Of a DNA stretch of 64,000 nt, positions 1 through 11,103 are shown piece by piece. Every line of letters begins with the position of its first letter. Within the stretch, counting starts at the first letter, position 1. Under the pieces are notes generated by a model. It made no database searches. It was not told where the DNA came from and worked only from the letters and a program-made list of their open reading frames with translations. The position numbers were made by a program, and so were the translations under genes. The stretch spans positions 20,890,286 through 20,954,285 of the forward strand of contig QCXZ01000064.1 of the NCBI GenBank assembly GCA_025024175.1, in the 5' to 3' direction. Source of the stretch: Rhyzopertha dominica (lineage: Eukaryota > Arthropoda > Insecta > Coleoptera > Bostrichidae).

Positions 1-2020
1 TTTTTAACGGCTACTTTTAAATTTTCTCTGAAAAATTCAGATAATTTTTATTGTTAAGCCCATGATATTTGGAAGAGACCCTAAACGACCATCTTTATTA
101 TTCATGTTACTAAGATCAGCATTACAATTAGTATCTCTACTAAATAGGAGCCTCGTCATATGTTGTAAAATTACTTGTGGTGGGTATTACTGCCAAATAC
201 CTTTGAATAAAATTTGTTTCGTATAAAACTGGTGTACACACATCTGTAAAACGCTTATCAAGAAGGAAAGATTCGATTATCAGTTTATCAGCACCATGCA
301 TTTAACGAATTTCGTTGTTGTAGGCGTGAGGATTTTAATTAAACCAACGGTGGGAATCGTGGGCATTGTTCATTGCATAAAACAATATGTTCCTTTTTAA
401 TGAAGATTTTTTTGAAACCTCTGCCATGCAATGTTCTCTGCACCTTTCAATAAAGCACATTAACACCTAGCACCTAATTGATTGTCTTCAATTATTTGTA
501 GAATGTTTTCTTCCTCATTTAAATTTTACTCGTGATATTTGTTGTAAATAGCGCCAAATATTTGCCAGGTACCACCCTTTAGTACTAAAATTGACGCTGA
601 TACTCCTTACTACAGGCAGGAAGTAAAATTTTTTACTAAATCGATAAATTTAATAATGTAGATACTCAATGTCGGCATATTAGTCATTCTAAAACAACAA
701 GTAATAACTTTACGAACACTTAGCGCTGCTTAAATTTGTAGCAACCTGTAAACTAATTGTTACTATTTAAAGGCAGCTACTACACTTTCAAATTATTTAA
801 AATCATGATTTAGTATAGCAGCCACCTACGGAATAATAAGTAATCATGTTTCTGATTTCATCTGATCGGCCATATTTTCGCCTACTGTTTATGCAACTTA
901 CCATACCACCAAGTAATAAATTCGTTGGTATAAATGCGATTTGCTGACCACTATACTAGTACAATAATTTATTAATAACCACAAGATGTAACTCAACATC
1001 AACTAAATCACTTATGTACCCCGTTCCTTAACCAATAAGTAGTTCGGTTCCACTAAATCAAATACATAACTGCAGCTACTACAACTAGGCCATACAATTT
1101 TGTACTATACCCATTAAAGATTTATAACTTGGATAGAATTCTACTTAGAATACTTCAAAAAATGTTCGTTAAACTAGGTCTTTACAAAAATATATCAGGA
1201 CTCTTCTTTCGTTTCAAGGTTTTAAAGTTTTTTCTTTAAACTACTGTTTACTTTGTACATTTTATCCTAAATTTTGTATAATTTACCATCGTTTAACAAA
1301 TAAATCCTGTAAAAATTATTTACATCCAATATAGCCCACTATAACTCGCTGTTTTAGACTACTATTTGTACTATAACTGCCTTGGTTATATAATATAACT
1401 TCTGTATTAAAATTGACTATATACGTATATCTTTTTAGAAATCTGGCGCAGACCGAATTCCTAGGAACAACTGGTTTAAAAATATACTACTGATATATTC
1501 GACGATGTATAAGCAATCTTCATCTCTTGAGAGCTTATTGCAATTATTAATACATTGCATTACATAATTTTCCAAATATTTAGAGATAAAATAAATTCTA
1601 GCTTTACTGTGCAAGTTTATCGCTTATATTTTGAGACTATAAGGAATATGAGGTAAGTTGTGATTTTTCGTAAGAGAAAGATATTTTTCTCGTAAAAACT
1701 CATTTTGAGAAGCCCTAGACAGTTTTCACTTTTATTCAGTTTTGCTTTTTCTTTGCTTTCAAATATTCTTAGTGCTAAAAATGTACTCAAGATCTCCTGG
1801 TGTTATTCATTGCGTACTGTGTATTGCATTACAAAGTCTGAACATCTTCAGATTATAAGAGTTCGATTAAAATTAGCATTCAAACATCATTTTTCTAGTG
1901 TCTTGTCGTTTGTTTGTGATTCCTGGTCACTTTGATTGTATCGTAGTTTTTCTTTCTTCAATACATACATACAATAATGATCAAAGGTATTTATTGCCTG
2001 TATGAATTAATAATTATTAT
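1..2020. other. AT-rich intergenic, no gene seen
   Basis: I see no coding exon here. The only open frame of note (1705-1935, +) has no recognisable motif or splice context. The stretch is AT-rich with scattered short homopolymers. Confidence 0.5.
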
Positions 2021-2023
2021 AAG

Positions 2024-2210
2024 AAGTAGTTCATTGGGTTTGCAGATCAATATATTTCTGAAAAACTATTGCCAGATAGACCGGGAATCGAACCCGTTTT
2101 GATTACTAGTCAACTATGTTGCCACTGCACTACCAAAGCCCTATTCAAATTCCAGATCAATTGCAATACTTTTTCAGAAATGTATTGGCCTGCAACCCAG
2201 TGAAGTACTT
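2024..2210. repeat. Imperfect palindrome flanking a tRNA-like core
   Basis: The left arm (2024-2066) and right arm (2169-2210) are inverted copies of about 42 bp that share the pattern AAGTA-TTCA-TGGGTTGCAG followed by CAATA-ATTTCTGAAAAA, with a handful of mismatches. Between them lies a tRNA-like sequence on the minus strand. The whole unit of about 187 bp could fold into a hairpin. It may be a short foldback/MITE-type element that captured a tRNA-derived sequence, or a SINE flanked by an inverted duplication. The arms and core are visible; the origin is inference. Confidence 0.55.
2074..2141 (-). other. tRNA-like sequence (tRNA pseudogene or SINE head)
   Basis: Read on the minus strand it begins GGGCTTTGG. 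It has an A-box-like TGGTAGTGCAGTGG and a B-box GGTTCGATTCC inside a perfect CGGG/CCCG T-stem with a seven-base loop. An anticodon-arm-like hairpin lies between. The 3' seven bases do not pair with the 5' GGGCTTT, so the acceptor stem is missing and a functional tRNA is unlikely. This is the usual state of tRNA pseudogenes and tRNA-derived SINE heads. Confidence 0.5.
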
Positions 2211-2214
2211 TTTA

Positions 2215-2765
2215 GAGTCATTACATACATTCGAGAAATAATATAAAGAATAGCCCCTCGTGTACACGTTTTCTTCGTAGGAAAAGGTTTATAAGTACGT
2301 AATACATTCTTATTAGTTCCATTAAATATTAAATGCATGCTAGAGAGAGGGTTTATCTTAACTAATTTGTCAGATAGAGGTCATGCCTGAATACTTGTTT
2401 TTTTCAATGAGATTTTGCGTCCAAATGAACTGTGAGCACCCTTAAATGTAACAACCTAAACCATTCCACTATTAATTTAATAAGGTGTATTATGCGGTAC
2501 CCTAATACATTTGTTTGAACATTTACTATTTCGACATTAAATTTATCTGAAGCAAGCGTTTTCTCAGTCCTACGCTATGAGCTAAGCACACGTAAAGTAT
2601 CAGTGAGTTCAAGATTATGTGTGGAGCAAATCATTCCAAAATTAATTTAAATTGAATGGAGAGTGCAGACCCTGCTCAAGTATTGAACAAAAGTCTTGAG
2701 ATAGAAAAACATAATTATAATTATTGTGAAAAAAATTATTTGTGGGTTTTTGTTCTTATAGTACT
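2215..2765. other. Intergenic, nothing recognised
   Basis: AT-rich sequence with no coding or repeat structure that I can support. Confidence 0.4.
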
Positions 2766-2769
2766 TTGA

Positions 2770-3060
2770 GTCTATGTCTTTCGGCATCAGGAGGACGGTG
2801 CACCACCGGGACACCCCTAGATTTTTCTGATTGGGGAGACTTGAAGTCGAAGGTTTTTCAAAAAAACACAGCAGTTGACCCCAGAGGTCTTAAAAGATGT
2901 CAGACAAGCATTTGAATCGCTACACGTTTGTGTCGAAGGTGATAGAAGCCATTTAGATAACTTAATTAGTTTAAACTTTATGTATCGCACAAGCATGTTT
3001 TGATAGAAATAAAATTTTTCGTATTTGATAATTTTACATTACATTACTAATATACATTGG
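2770..3060 (+). pseudogene. Mariner/Tc-type transposase C-terminal remnant
   Basis: Around 2870-2990 a short + frame reads LTPEVLKDVRQAF followed by LHVCVEGDRSHLDNL. This resembles the end of insect mariner-superfamily transposases, which carry a 'TPE.l..V...f..r...C.....shfehl' pattern. The preceding bases (2775-2870), in other frames, vaguely match the 'TPLDFFLWG..K' block that contains the third catalytic residue. Frameshifts and stops break it throughout. Only the last part of a transposase remains; the family is uncertain. Confidence 0.4.
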
Positions 3061-4574
3061 GAAAGTCTGGAATACTCCCCAGTGGATGGGATCCGAGGGT
3101 CTTCTCCAAAAAAAAAATCAAAAGTTAGTGACCTAAAACAGTTTTGGGCTACTTCTTATGGCTTCAAAGTTTTGCTTTTGTGAATTTGTCTCCAATAGTA
3201 ATTATTGAGCTAAGCTTATTTTCATTGAAACGCAGTACATGGAATGCTAGCAGCTAAAATATAACCTATCTTTTTTTAATCTTATAAGCCACCCACCTGA
3301 TAGATTGCATTACAATCAGTTGAAATATAACATTTTTGTCTCTTTTAGCAAAAGTATAAATAATTCTTGCTGTGTTTAAAGGGCAATGAGGCTTTTAAAA
3401 GTTTCATTGAAATTTGTCTTCAAACAGTACCAAATTTTGTTTAATAAACTTCGCTTCAGCGCAAATATCACCTGAACAAAGATCGCCGTAAAAACCGAAA
3501 AATCCTTTTAACTAACGAATTTCGCCACGCAACAATGAACGCGCCAGAGCTCTTCCTTTGCAGTCTGCGGGGCCTTTGATAGCCCCTTTCCCGGGACATG
3601 AAAAAATAAAACAAAACCCGGTCTCTTCGACCCAACATTCCCTTTTCGTTCGGCGGTGCGTGAATTTCTTAGCAAATTATAAGGAACGTAAATTGGTTGA
3701 ATTCCAATCTCGGCCTGACACTTTACACCGCCCCATAATTGAGTTATCTTCACGATACAATCAATCGCTATCGAATTTCCACTAGAACAGCTACTTTTCT
3801 CCGACTGCTGCGCTGAAAAAGGGAGGATTTAATTGAAAACGTCGGGAGAGACGACACCTTTCCTTTACACTCGGAAAGCAAACCTGAATTAGACGTCTTC
3901 TAGAATTGTCCTTTTTTATTTCGTGTGATGTTCAATCTTTACTTAAAATGACTTGTAGCATTTTGATTAAAGCGCATTTAGGACAATGTCTGTACAAATA
4001 ACGTACGCAGTGAATAAAGTTACCCTACCAGAACATATTGCTTTAAGTTAGTTTCTCCATTATATCTTTGATGGTATTTGCGGTGAAATTTTGACTTACA
4101 TTGTACCAGTGCGTTTCTTTTCCACTGATATATCTCTATATGATTCGAAACATTTGATGTAAGATAGTCTACGCTAGAATGACGTAAAAATACATTATAA
4201 ATTTTGATTTACTTTAAACACTTTTTTTTATTAAGAGTTAGCGATCATATTTTTCCGTGTAAGAAAATCATTGTATTTATTTGGACAACAAACTTATATT
4301 ATTATTTTTGTTTTTTCATAAATAAGGCTTTTTGAGTGGCTAATGTGTATTATAGTCATGTATACACAGAATTCTGCAGTCTGTTAAATTACGTTCAATA
4401 CATCTTCAAATTGTGCCCCTTGTTTCAAACTTCTTTTGTTCTTCTGTTTCCATTGATAATGCGACACTTTCTCAGCTTTGCTTGCGCCAAGCAGTATTTT
4501 TTATGTTACTTACTCTTGCTCCTTTCGTCTACATTAAGTATATGGCTTCAAAGATTCCTTTGATATTCGGATAT
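3061..4574. other. Intergenic; moderately GC/CpG-rich patch at about 3480-3920
   Basis: No gene was recognised. The patch at 3480-3920 is clearly richer in G+C and CpG than its surroundings and contains overlapping short open frames on both strands (3508-3753 minus, 3558-3785 plus) without motifs. It could be an old transposon piece, a promoter or a conserved non-coding element; nothing here decides. Confidence 0.35.
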
Positions 4575-5310
4575 TCTTAAAAGGTACGAGGGTGTTGTTC
4601 CTAATAAAGAGACTTAAATAAAACTCTATTGCTCAACATAGCCCATCTTGAGTGAATTCACTTTAGACAGTGGCCCTGTGGTGTATCTGTCTTTAAAAAT
4701 ACTCTCTTCGTGGGCTGCTATCTAGCTATCTAGAGCTTCATAACTTCTTTGTTGGTAAAAACTTGCATTTTTGAAACTATTTTGACAATACATAGTAGTC
4801 AAATGGAGCCAAGTTAGGTGAATATTCAGGTCTACCAGTTCAAACCTCAAATTGCGAATTTTGTTTATAGCAGTGTGCGACTTGCTTGCAGGCGCATTGT
4901 TCCGGAAGAACGAGACGCGTTATTAGGCGACCGTTCTCGTCGCGCAATTTGGAGAGCCAGAGTGCTTCCATTACATTGTCTTTTGGTCGTAAAAATGTAC
5001 CTACCCAGGTTCCATCCATGGTGACAACTCTGTTTAGAAACTGCGCATCCACTTTGGATCGGTCACAGATTGAAAGCGAAGTTTCTCGCGCGCTGGATTT
5101 TGATCGGCGTTCAAGCCGTTTAGAATCGATTTTTTTTTCAAACCCAAATCAGTGTGTTGAACTAGTTCATATGAAATGTCCAGTGTCTTAGCTATATATT
5201 TTAGTCCAATTCGTCGGTTTAATGATTGCCATGGACTGCATCAATGATTTCAAGGACTGACAGGATCTACTACAACAAAGCAATGAGTAACCCTGTATAT
5301 TTCTCTGTTT
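4575..5310 (-). pseudogene. Decayed mariner-family transposon
   Basis: Read on the minus strand, separate frames give the order of blocks expected in a mariner transposase. These are a helix-turn-helix-like stretch (about 5190-5080), the first catalytic block TMDGTWV near 5020 (normally DETWV), a second block NNAPASKSHTAINKIRNLRF near 4910-4850 (normally the HQDNAP block), and the third block YSPNLAPFDYYV near 4830-4790. At least two frameshifts and several stops separate them. The element would begin near 5305 (ATACAGGGTTACTCATTG) and end near 4580 (GGTACGAGGGTGTTG). Terminal inverted repeats are not convincing by eye. It cannot encode an active enzyme. Confidence 0.6.
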
Positions 5311-6460
5311 TGGTTTGTGTAACTACGTGGTTCTTCTATTTGTCGTTTGTTGTGGTAAATTTTTTTGTTCCGAAGTAATAAAACTCGTGTTTTTACAGCC
5401 TTTTTCAAAGTTTAATTGTAGCTGGGGCTCGTCTACATCATACTGCCTATTTATCTGCAAAAATGGCTTGTGGTTACCTCTATAGTCTATAGTTTTGCGG
5501 TGTTGCACTGTGGAAGCTTTGTATAGTGCAGCTTAAGGTTACCACCACTTAGTTTGTGAATTGTCATTGTGGCTTGCTAAAAACATCTTTTTGGCCATCA
5601 TAGTACAACTATTTAACAGGCTTACTGTAGCCACAACCTCAAATACGATACATAACTTAAAAGTTATACGAATCCGTGTTAGCCCATATTGATTATTGCA
5701 CAAAACACTACAGAACAACAATCGACAGATGCCAAGTATATGTCAAAGCACTTGTTGTGTTCACCTTCCTGAGAGACGGCAAACTGATTTAAACGATAAA
5801 TTTCCATTAGGGGCCCTAGACGCATGAATCATTTATAGAAACCCTGTACTACCGATNTATTGTTTTTATATGTTGTTGAGATGCTGCATCACTTTCAAAA
5901 TCACGTTGCATAATATGATGTACCTTGATTAATTTTTTTATTTAATACACGAATATGCACCAAAAAGAAACATTGTTAGTCTTATTTATTCTGCTATGCA
6001 ACGTCTAATGCTATCAGGTGTTAATTCATCGTGTACTCTCGTCTAATTTGCCTTTGAGAAAATTCCACAGAAAAGTATTTATATTGGTCAAATCTGGGGC
6101 TGATGGCTAGACATCTGATAGTCTCAAGCTAGATGGGAAACGTATCATATTAAGGAAGCTAGTTAGAAGACCAATATTTGTAACAGGTTAATTTTCAAAA
6201 ATTGTTGTTATTCAAACTGTATCGGGGTTGAGGTCATTGCTCTCTAACAGCTGGTTGCTCTTCATTTAAAACACGTCCGTATATTTTCTGGTTGACGAAT
6301 TCAAGGTGTAGTCTTATCATCTAGTCGGTTTTCTTCTGGCGCTGGGAAGTTTGAGAAAATCTTCCGCATGGCATTCTTTTTCCGTTGTCGGAATAGTTCA
6401 CGTTATTTGACGGATCTGTGCCTTAATTAAGCCACAAGCTTTCTGCAAATTTTTGGTTAC
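5311..6460. other. Intergenic, nothing recognised
   Basis: No exon, RNA gene or clear repeat. Short open frames at 5323-5508 and 5539-5721 (minus) lack motifs. One unresolved base lies near 5857. Confidence 0.4.
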
Positions 6461-6473
6461 AATAAATTATAAT

Positions 6474-6656
6474 GTAAGCAAAAATTTAGATGGCATTGCC
6501 ATCTGTCAGCACTGACATGATGACAAAGCCACCTAGCTGCCTTAACGGGTACTACTTCCTAAAGGAAGTAACCTGTAGGAGGTAGTACCCGTTAAGGCAG
6601 CTAGGTGGCTTTGTCATCATGTCAGTGGAATGCTGACATCTAAATTTTTTACTTAC
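6474..6656. repeat. Long perfect hairpin / foldback MITE
   Basis: Bases 6511-6555 are a perfect 45-bp inverted repeat of 6582-6626, with a 26-bp spacer. The pairing resumes further out: GTAAGCAAAAATTTAGATG at 6474-6492 mirrors CATCTAAATTTTTTACTTAC at 6637-6656, interrupted by a small asymmetric bulge. No coding capacity. Such a palindrome is characteristic of a foldback-type non-autonomous DNA element, or could give a double-stranded RNA if transcribed. Confidence 0.75.
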
Positions 6657-6698
6657 ATCTTACCATTGCTTTGGTATATAGGCAAAACCAGTTCTTTG

Positions 6699-6793
6699 CC
6701 GTGCTGTCTGCACTAGACCTAAACTGCACCGATGAGCTATAATGATAGCGAAATAGATCTATCTGCAGTTGGTTGCGGTGCAGACAGCACAGC
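6699..6793. repeat. Second short inverted repeat
   Basis: GTGCTGTCTGCAC (6701-6713) is perfectly inverted at 6778-6790, with further partial pairing inside (ACTGCA and TGCAGT). It lies about 45 bp from the larger hairpin. Both hairpins are bracketed by the 13-bp direct repeat AAATTATAATGTA at 6464-6476 and 6808-6820, which suggests that the two structures belong to one inserted unit. Confidence 0.55.
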
Positions 6794-6829
6794 ATAACAT
6801 GCATTTTAAATTATAATGTAGCTGTTAAT

Positions 6830-9800
6830 TGAACCGAGCCATTGAGGAATTTCGTAGAAGCAGTGAGCTTGAGATTTCATCATTTTGTCAGTCATAAATA
6901 GGGTCAATTTCTTATCACCTCGTCGGGTCGTTCTACACCTAGATGTAGGCTTTTAGATATGCTCAGTTTCGAGGCTAATGTTCGGTTTCTCACAATTTTA
7001 GGCCTTGTTACGTACTTTTCATCGTGATTCTTGTGGTGTTGCTCTTGGGTCCTGGTTACGTAAAACAAACTATCGGGCTCCCGCATCAAGGTCTTTCTCG
7101 AATCTACTTGACCTTTGGTTTCCGTATCTACCCCATCGTTCTTAGAGGGTTGGACTACCATCCATCTACCCACCGCCAAGGTCTAGGAGGTACCAGGCTT
7201 ATTTAACTCGCCGTTAAGTCGACCTGGATTTTTACAGTGGTGGATACATCATTCTACAGCTGCCGGCCGTGGAGCAGCCCACCGCAAAAACGGATAAAAA
7301 TTTTACATATTTGCCTTCATTTCGTTACCGTGTGGTTTCGAAAACATCGTAGTGTTTTATGTTCGCTATTAATTTTTGACATTAATCATTTACATTTGAA
7401 TTTGTTTAACTATTATGTACTTAAAATGTTTATATCGCGTTATTTGTTCGTATTTGCTACTACCTGCGCAAAATTCAGGGGTTACCCTGCTAGTATTACG
7501 TGAAGCTTGAAATTTAATTGTATTTTCTCTTGATAAATAATTTGTGAGGTGAGTATAGCTATACCAGGCACAGTCAGAAAGTGTTGATAACTACCCTTAA
7601 TTTTATTGAGTTAAAAGCTACTGTTTACTTTGCATTTGTATTACTAGGTTTATACCACCGTAAAATTTTTGTTGGATTTAGAAGCCAATTATACCGATTG
7701 TTAAAGAGAGCAGAGAGTTTATTTTTGTTTCTCACTTATTAAGAAGTCATCTTTCCCATTTTGTGTTGTGATAGACCGGTTGCTTAACATTATGTGAAAA
7801 ATGGGTGGCGCCCTTCATTTTTTGACTATTTATTCACCCCCTCTACGCTGCGCTGATGGGTACTGTTTAACAGCCGTAACTCTTGTGAGATAGTTTCCAC
7901 TGCCACCCTCTATAATTTTTTTCACTTCCTTAATTTATCGTTTCTCTTGTTCTGTACGCGGCGTAAGGGTAATCCCCTAGAAGTCACGTCACATATTATG
8001 GTAAGGAGCATCGTCTTATTCCCCAAAACTTCCACAAAAATTCCACACCACACACTTACAGAGTAATTACCAAAACGTTAAACTGGACAAATATCACGGG
8101 GTTTTCTTGTGCTCAAATATGTGTTTCGTCTAGTAGGTCTTCTTGCAGATGAAAACACTAAAATGCCATTAATACTTCAAGAAAAGGTAATCAGATTGTA
8201 CTATTTTCTTCAGTTAAATTCTGGTAAATTGTTTGGGTGAAACTGAATATTTTCCAATGTATTTTGAATCTTATAATACATATTTCTTAGTTCTTGTCCA
8301 GCTATTGGTAATGAAGTGCTCAGATTTTTTAAAAATCAGGAGTTTTGAAAGTGACAAAAGACAAAAGAAAAAGTAGAAAGTTACTACGTAACGTGTCACG
8401 TTGGAGACAATATATTTTCTATCTTAACAAGGTAACTACTGACGTCTTTCACAAACCCGTTAACTTAAATAAGTTTGAAGTAGGGTTGCCAGTATTATTA
8501 CTAAGGTAAGAGGCATATTACCTTTTCGAAGACCTCATTGCCATTCAGCAATAATCTATTACCATTTCGAATCACTAGTAATCAAGGTAATATATCAGGT
8601 GTGCATTCCAGGTGAAATTTTTGATTGAACGTTTGCATTACTGGTTTGCTCCACCCGAGCTTTACCTAGCAGGAGCCAGTATATAAAGCGGACAAGTTTT
8701 TATTTTGTTATGCTAAGTGCTCCCTATTTTACTAAAGTATGATCTAGTAATGTATATTTGCTGGCACCGACTTATCATGCGCCAGTATTCTGTAATACAC
8801 CTCCATTATCTTATCTACATTTCTGTAATATCCAAACGGAATAAATGGTCTTTATTTTTCTAGTCACCTAAATTAAAACTACAATCCTTACCGTTATTAT
8901 TTGTTTTCAAAAAAATGTTTTAACTAATAATGGTTTTGTTCATCGTCCTCTAATGACATTAACTATAGGAAAGCTTACATGGCAAACCCATTGTTCACTA
9001 GGAAGTTTTTCGTTTTTTTAATAAAGTTATTACTACCTACCGCACTTGGAAGCTTATATGTCCATATTTGGACGGCCTCCGGAGTCCAATGTGTAGCATG
9101 TCTGCCTCTGAGATGAGAGATTACAGTTTTAGTCCTTTAGTCCTTTAGTTTTAGGGCATATACACCTATATGTATACAATTTAATAGCACAGTAAAATAC
9201 ATGTCTAACGAGTTTCTTAATTGACATAAGTTGTAAATCTTGGCAGTTGAAAATAAATCGAATACATTAAAATTTATGCCCAAGATCGATTTCTCTAAGA
9301 AATAACCATTGCAAAGATCCCATTGGGCTTCACCCTTCCAGAAAGGTGGCGAAGGGGACCAGCCCAGACTACCACTATAGCCCCACATTGTTATCCTGCG
9401 AAACTTATAAATACACTTCCGGCTTAATCATGTTAATTCGCGCATTCAGTGTTTATTTTTATTATTTTTGCAGGTGTCCACTGGCCATCCGTTAAATAGC
9501 TATTAATCTATATTATATTAATACCAATAACAACAACATCGGTGTGGACGTATCGTAAGATGTTCGTGGAGAGAGGTTCCTCATTCCCAGCTTCGGTAAA
9601 CGGCGACTTTGGGCAGGAGGCTAATTCTTAGGTGAAGTGGTTTTCCAGCTCTGTCAGATTCTTTTGTGATGTTAACTCGCCAGAATATTGGCAGAGGGTC
9701 AAGTTCAGTTTTCGTTCCCCTCATTTTTATTATTGGGTTATTACTGCCTCCCAACGTAATAGTCAGTCTCTCTTCTCTATTTTAAGCTAAAATCAACTCT

Positions 9801-10902
9801 GTAACTAAAATCTAATCTAAAACAATTACAAACCTCAGTTTAATGTGACGTGATGGCTACTGGGTTGATTTTAGCTAATAACAAAGAAAAAAGTAACCGA
9901 CCTTTTGTCTTAATGTTTGAATCCGACTTTTGCGAATGTCTGGCTTTCTCAATTCTCTGGCATTTTATCCGTAACAAGAAAAAAGGAGTCATTTTTCTAT
10001 TAACGTTGAAACTTGAATTGGTTAGTGAATAAAACATTGTTACTCAACTTTCAGCCAAAAAAGCATGTAATTGTCCTTTCGTTTTTTGTAATTCCTAAAG
10101 AGACCACTGGAATACCATCAACTACCTTAGCTCATTATTTTGCTGATAATCAACTTCGAACATGAAAAAAAATTGCACTTAAAATCGGTAATCATTTGAC
10201 TTACAAAAACTATTTTGGTGTCATTTTGTATCAAATTTTATGTTTTAAAACGCATAATTTAGGAGATATTGTAGAAAAACTAAAACGACCACCATTAAGT
10301 TAGCACAGGGTGCTCAGGGTTGCAAATTTGNNTTTATACCACCAGTACAAATCCAAAACACGTGAACAAATAACCGCTTGTACATAATCCATTTAATGTT
10401 CCATGTAAAGTTTACCTGGTCTATAATACTCTTAACGATTTACATCTAAACAGCGATGAATGTTTGTTTTAAATTAAACGAACATCTAATTATTATGCAG
10501 AATTAAATCTATCAAAATAAGATCCTTTCGACGCCTGCTTTTTCTATGACTCAACTAGCTGGGCCGGTCCTGCACACACTTCTAATTTGTGCCATTCTCT
10601 TAGTAGCCTAGAACGTGAAAGTTCCTACACGCAACAAACAGCCTCTTCCAGACCACCAAATACGAATCATGGAAGCGGAGTAGGTACCTATTGTGATAAA
10701 CCGAACTCGATCATTTCAGTAATGCAATAAAATGCCTGATTTATTTCACAATGCTTTTATCGAAATGTCCAGTTACGTACGCTGACCTTTGCCAAATAAT
10801 TCTTTATGAAATGTATTGGTTTTTGTATGCCGAAGTCTATGGAGAAACAAAACAGTCGTAAGCTTGAGTTGTTGCGAGAAACACTAATCGGATTTTTAGA
10901 CA
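6830..10902. other. Intergenic upstream of the esterase gene
   Basis: No supported gene. The patch at 6900-7270 is less AT-rich, with mirrored open frames on both strands, and may be a piece of an old retroelement, but no motif confirms it. Elsewhere there are only short motif-free open frames (for example 9137-9388 minus and 9840-10037 on both strands). Two unresolved bases lie near 10,331. The esterase promoter must lie in the last part, but I cannot pick out a TATA box with confidence. Confidence 0.35.
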
Positions 10903-11103
10903 ATGCAACGCATATCAAGAATTATAATATTTTCGCTGTGCGTTCATTTGGGCATAACATTCACAGTGAAAGAAGACTTGGTGGTAACTGTCAAGCAGGG
11001 AAGTCTAGAAGGGAAAGAAAGAGTTGACAGAAAAGGCGGAAAGTTTTATAGTTTCACTTCCATACCTTACGCAAAACCTCCGATTGAGAAACTGAGATTT
11101 AGG
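10903..11103 (+). CDS. Esterase exon 1
   Basis: Encodes residues 1-67. It starts at the first ATG of the frame, followed by a hydrophobic signal-like stretch, and ends KLRFR before GTAAGA. The phase is 0. Confidence 0.85.

Noticed and set aside
2074..2141. Functional tRNA gene
   Set aside because: The acceptor stem does not pair and the sequence lies inside a palindrome, so it is called a tRNA-like relic.
4336..4563. 75-residue hydrophobic open frame
   Set aside because: AT-rich composition produces hydrophobic frames by chance; no supporting signal.
6904..7206. Mirrored open frames and a TTTACAGTGGTGG sequence near 7,235, considered as an LTR end with a primer-binding site
   Set aside because: No second LTR, no target duplication and no gag or pol nearby, so the call cannot be supported.
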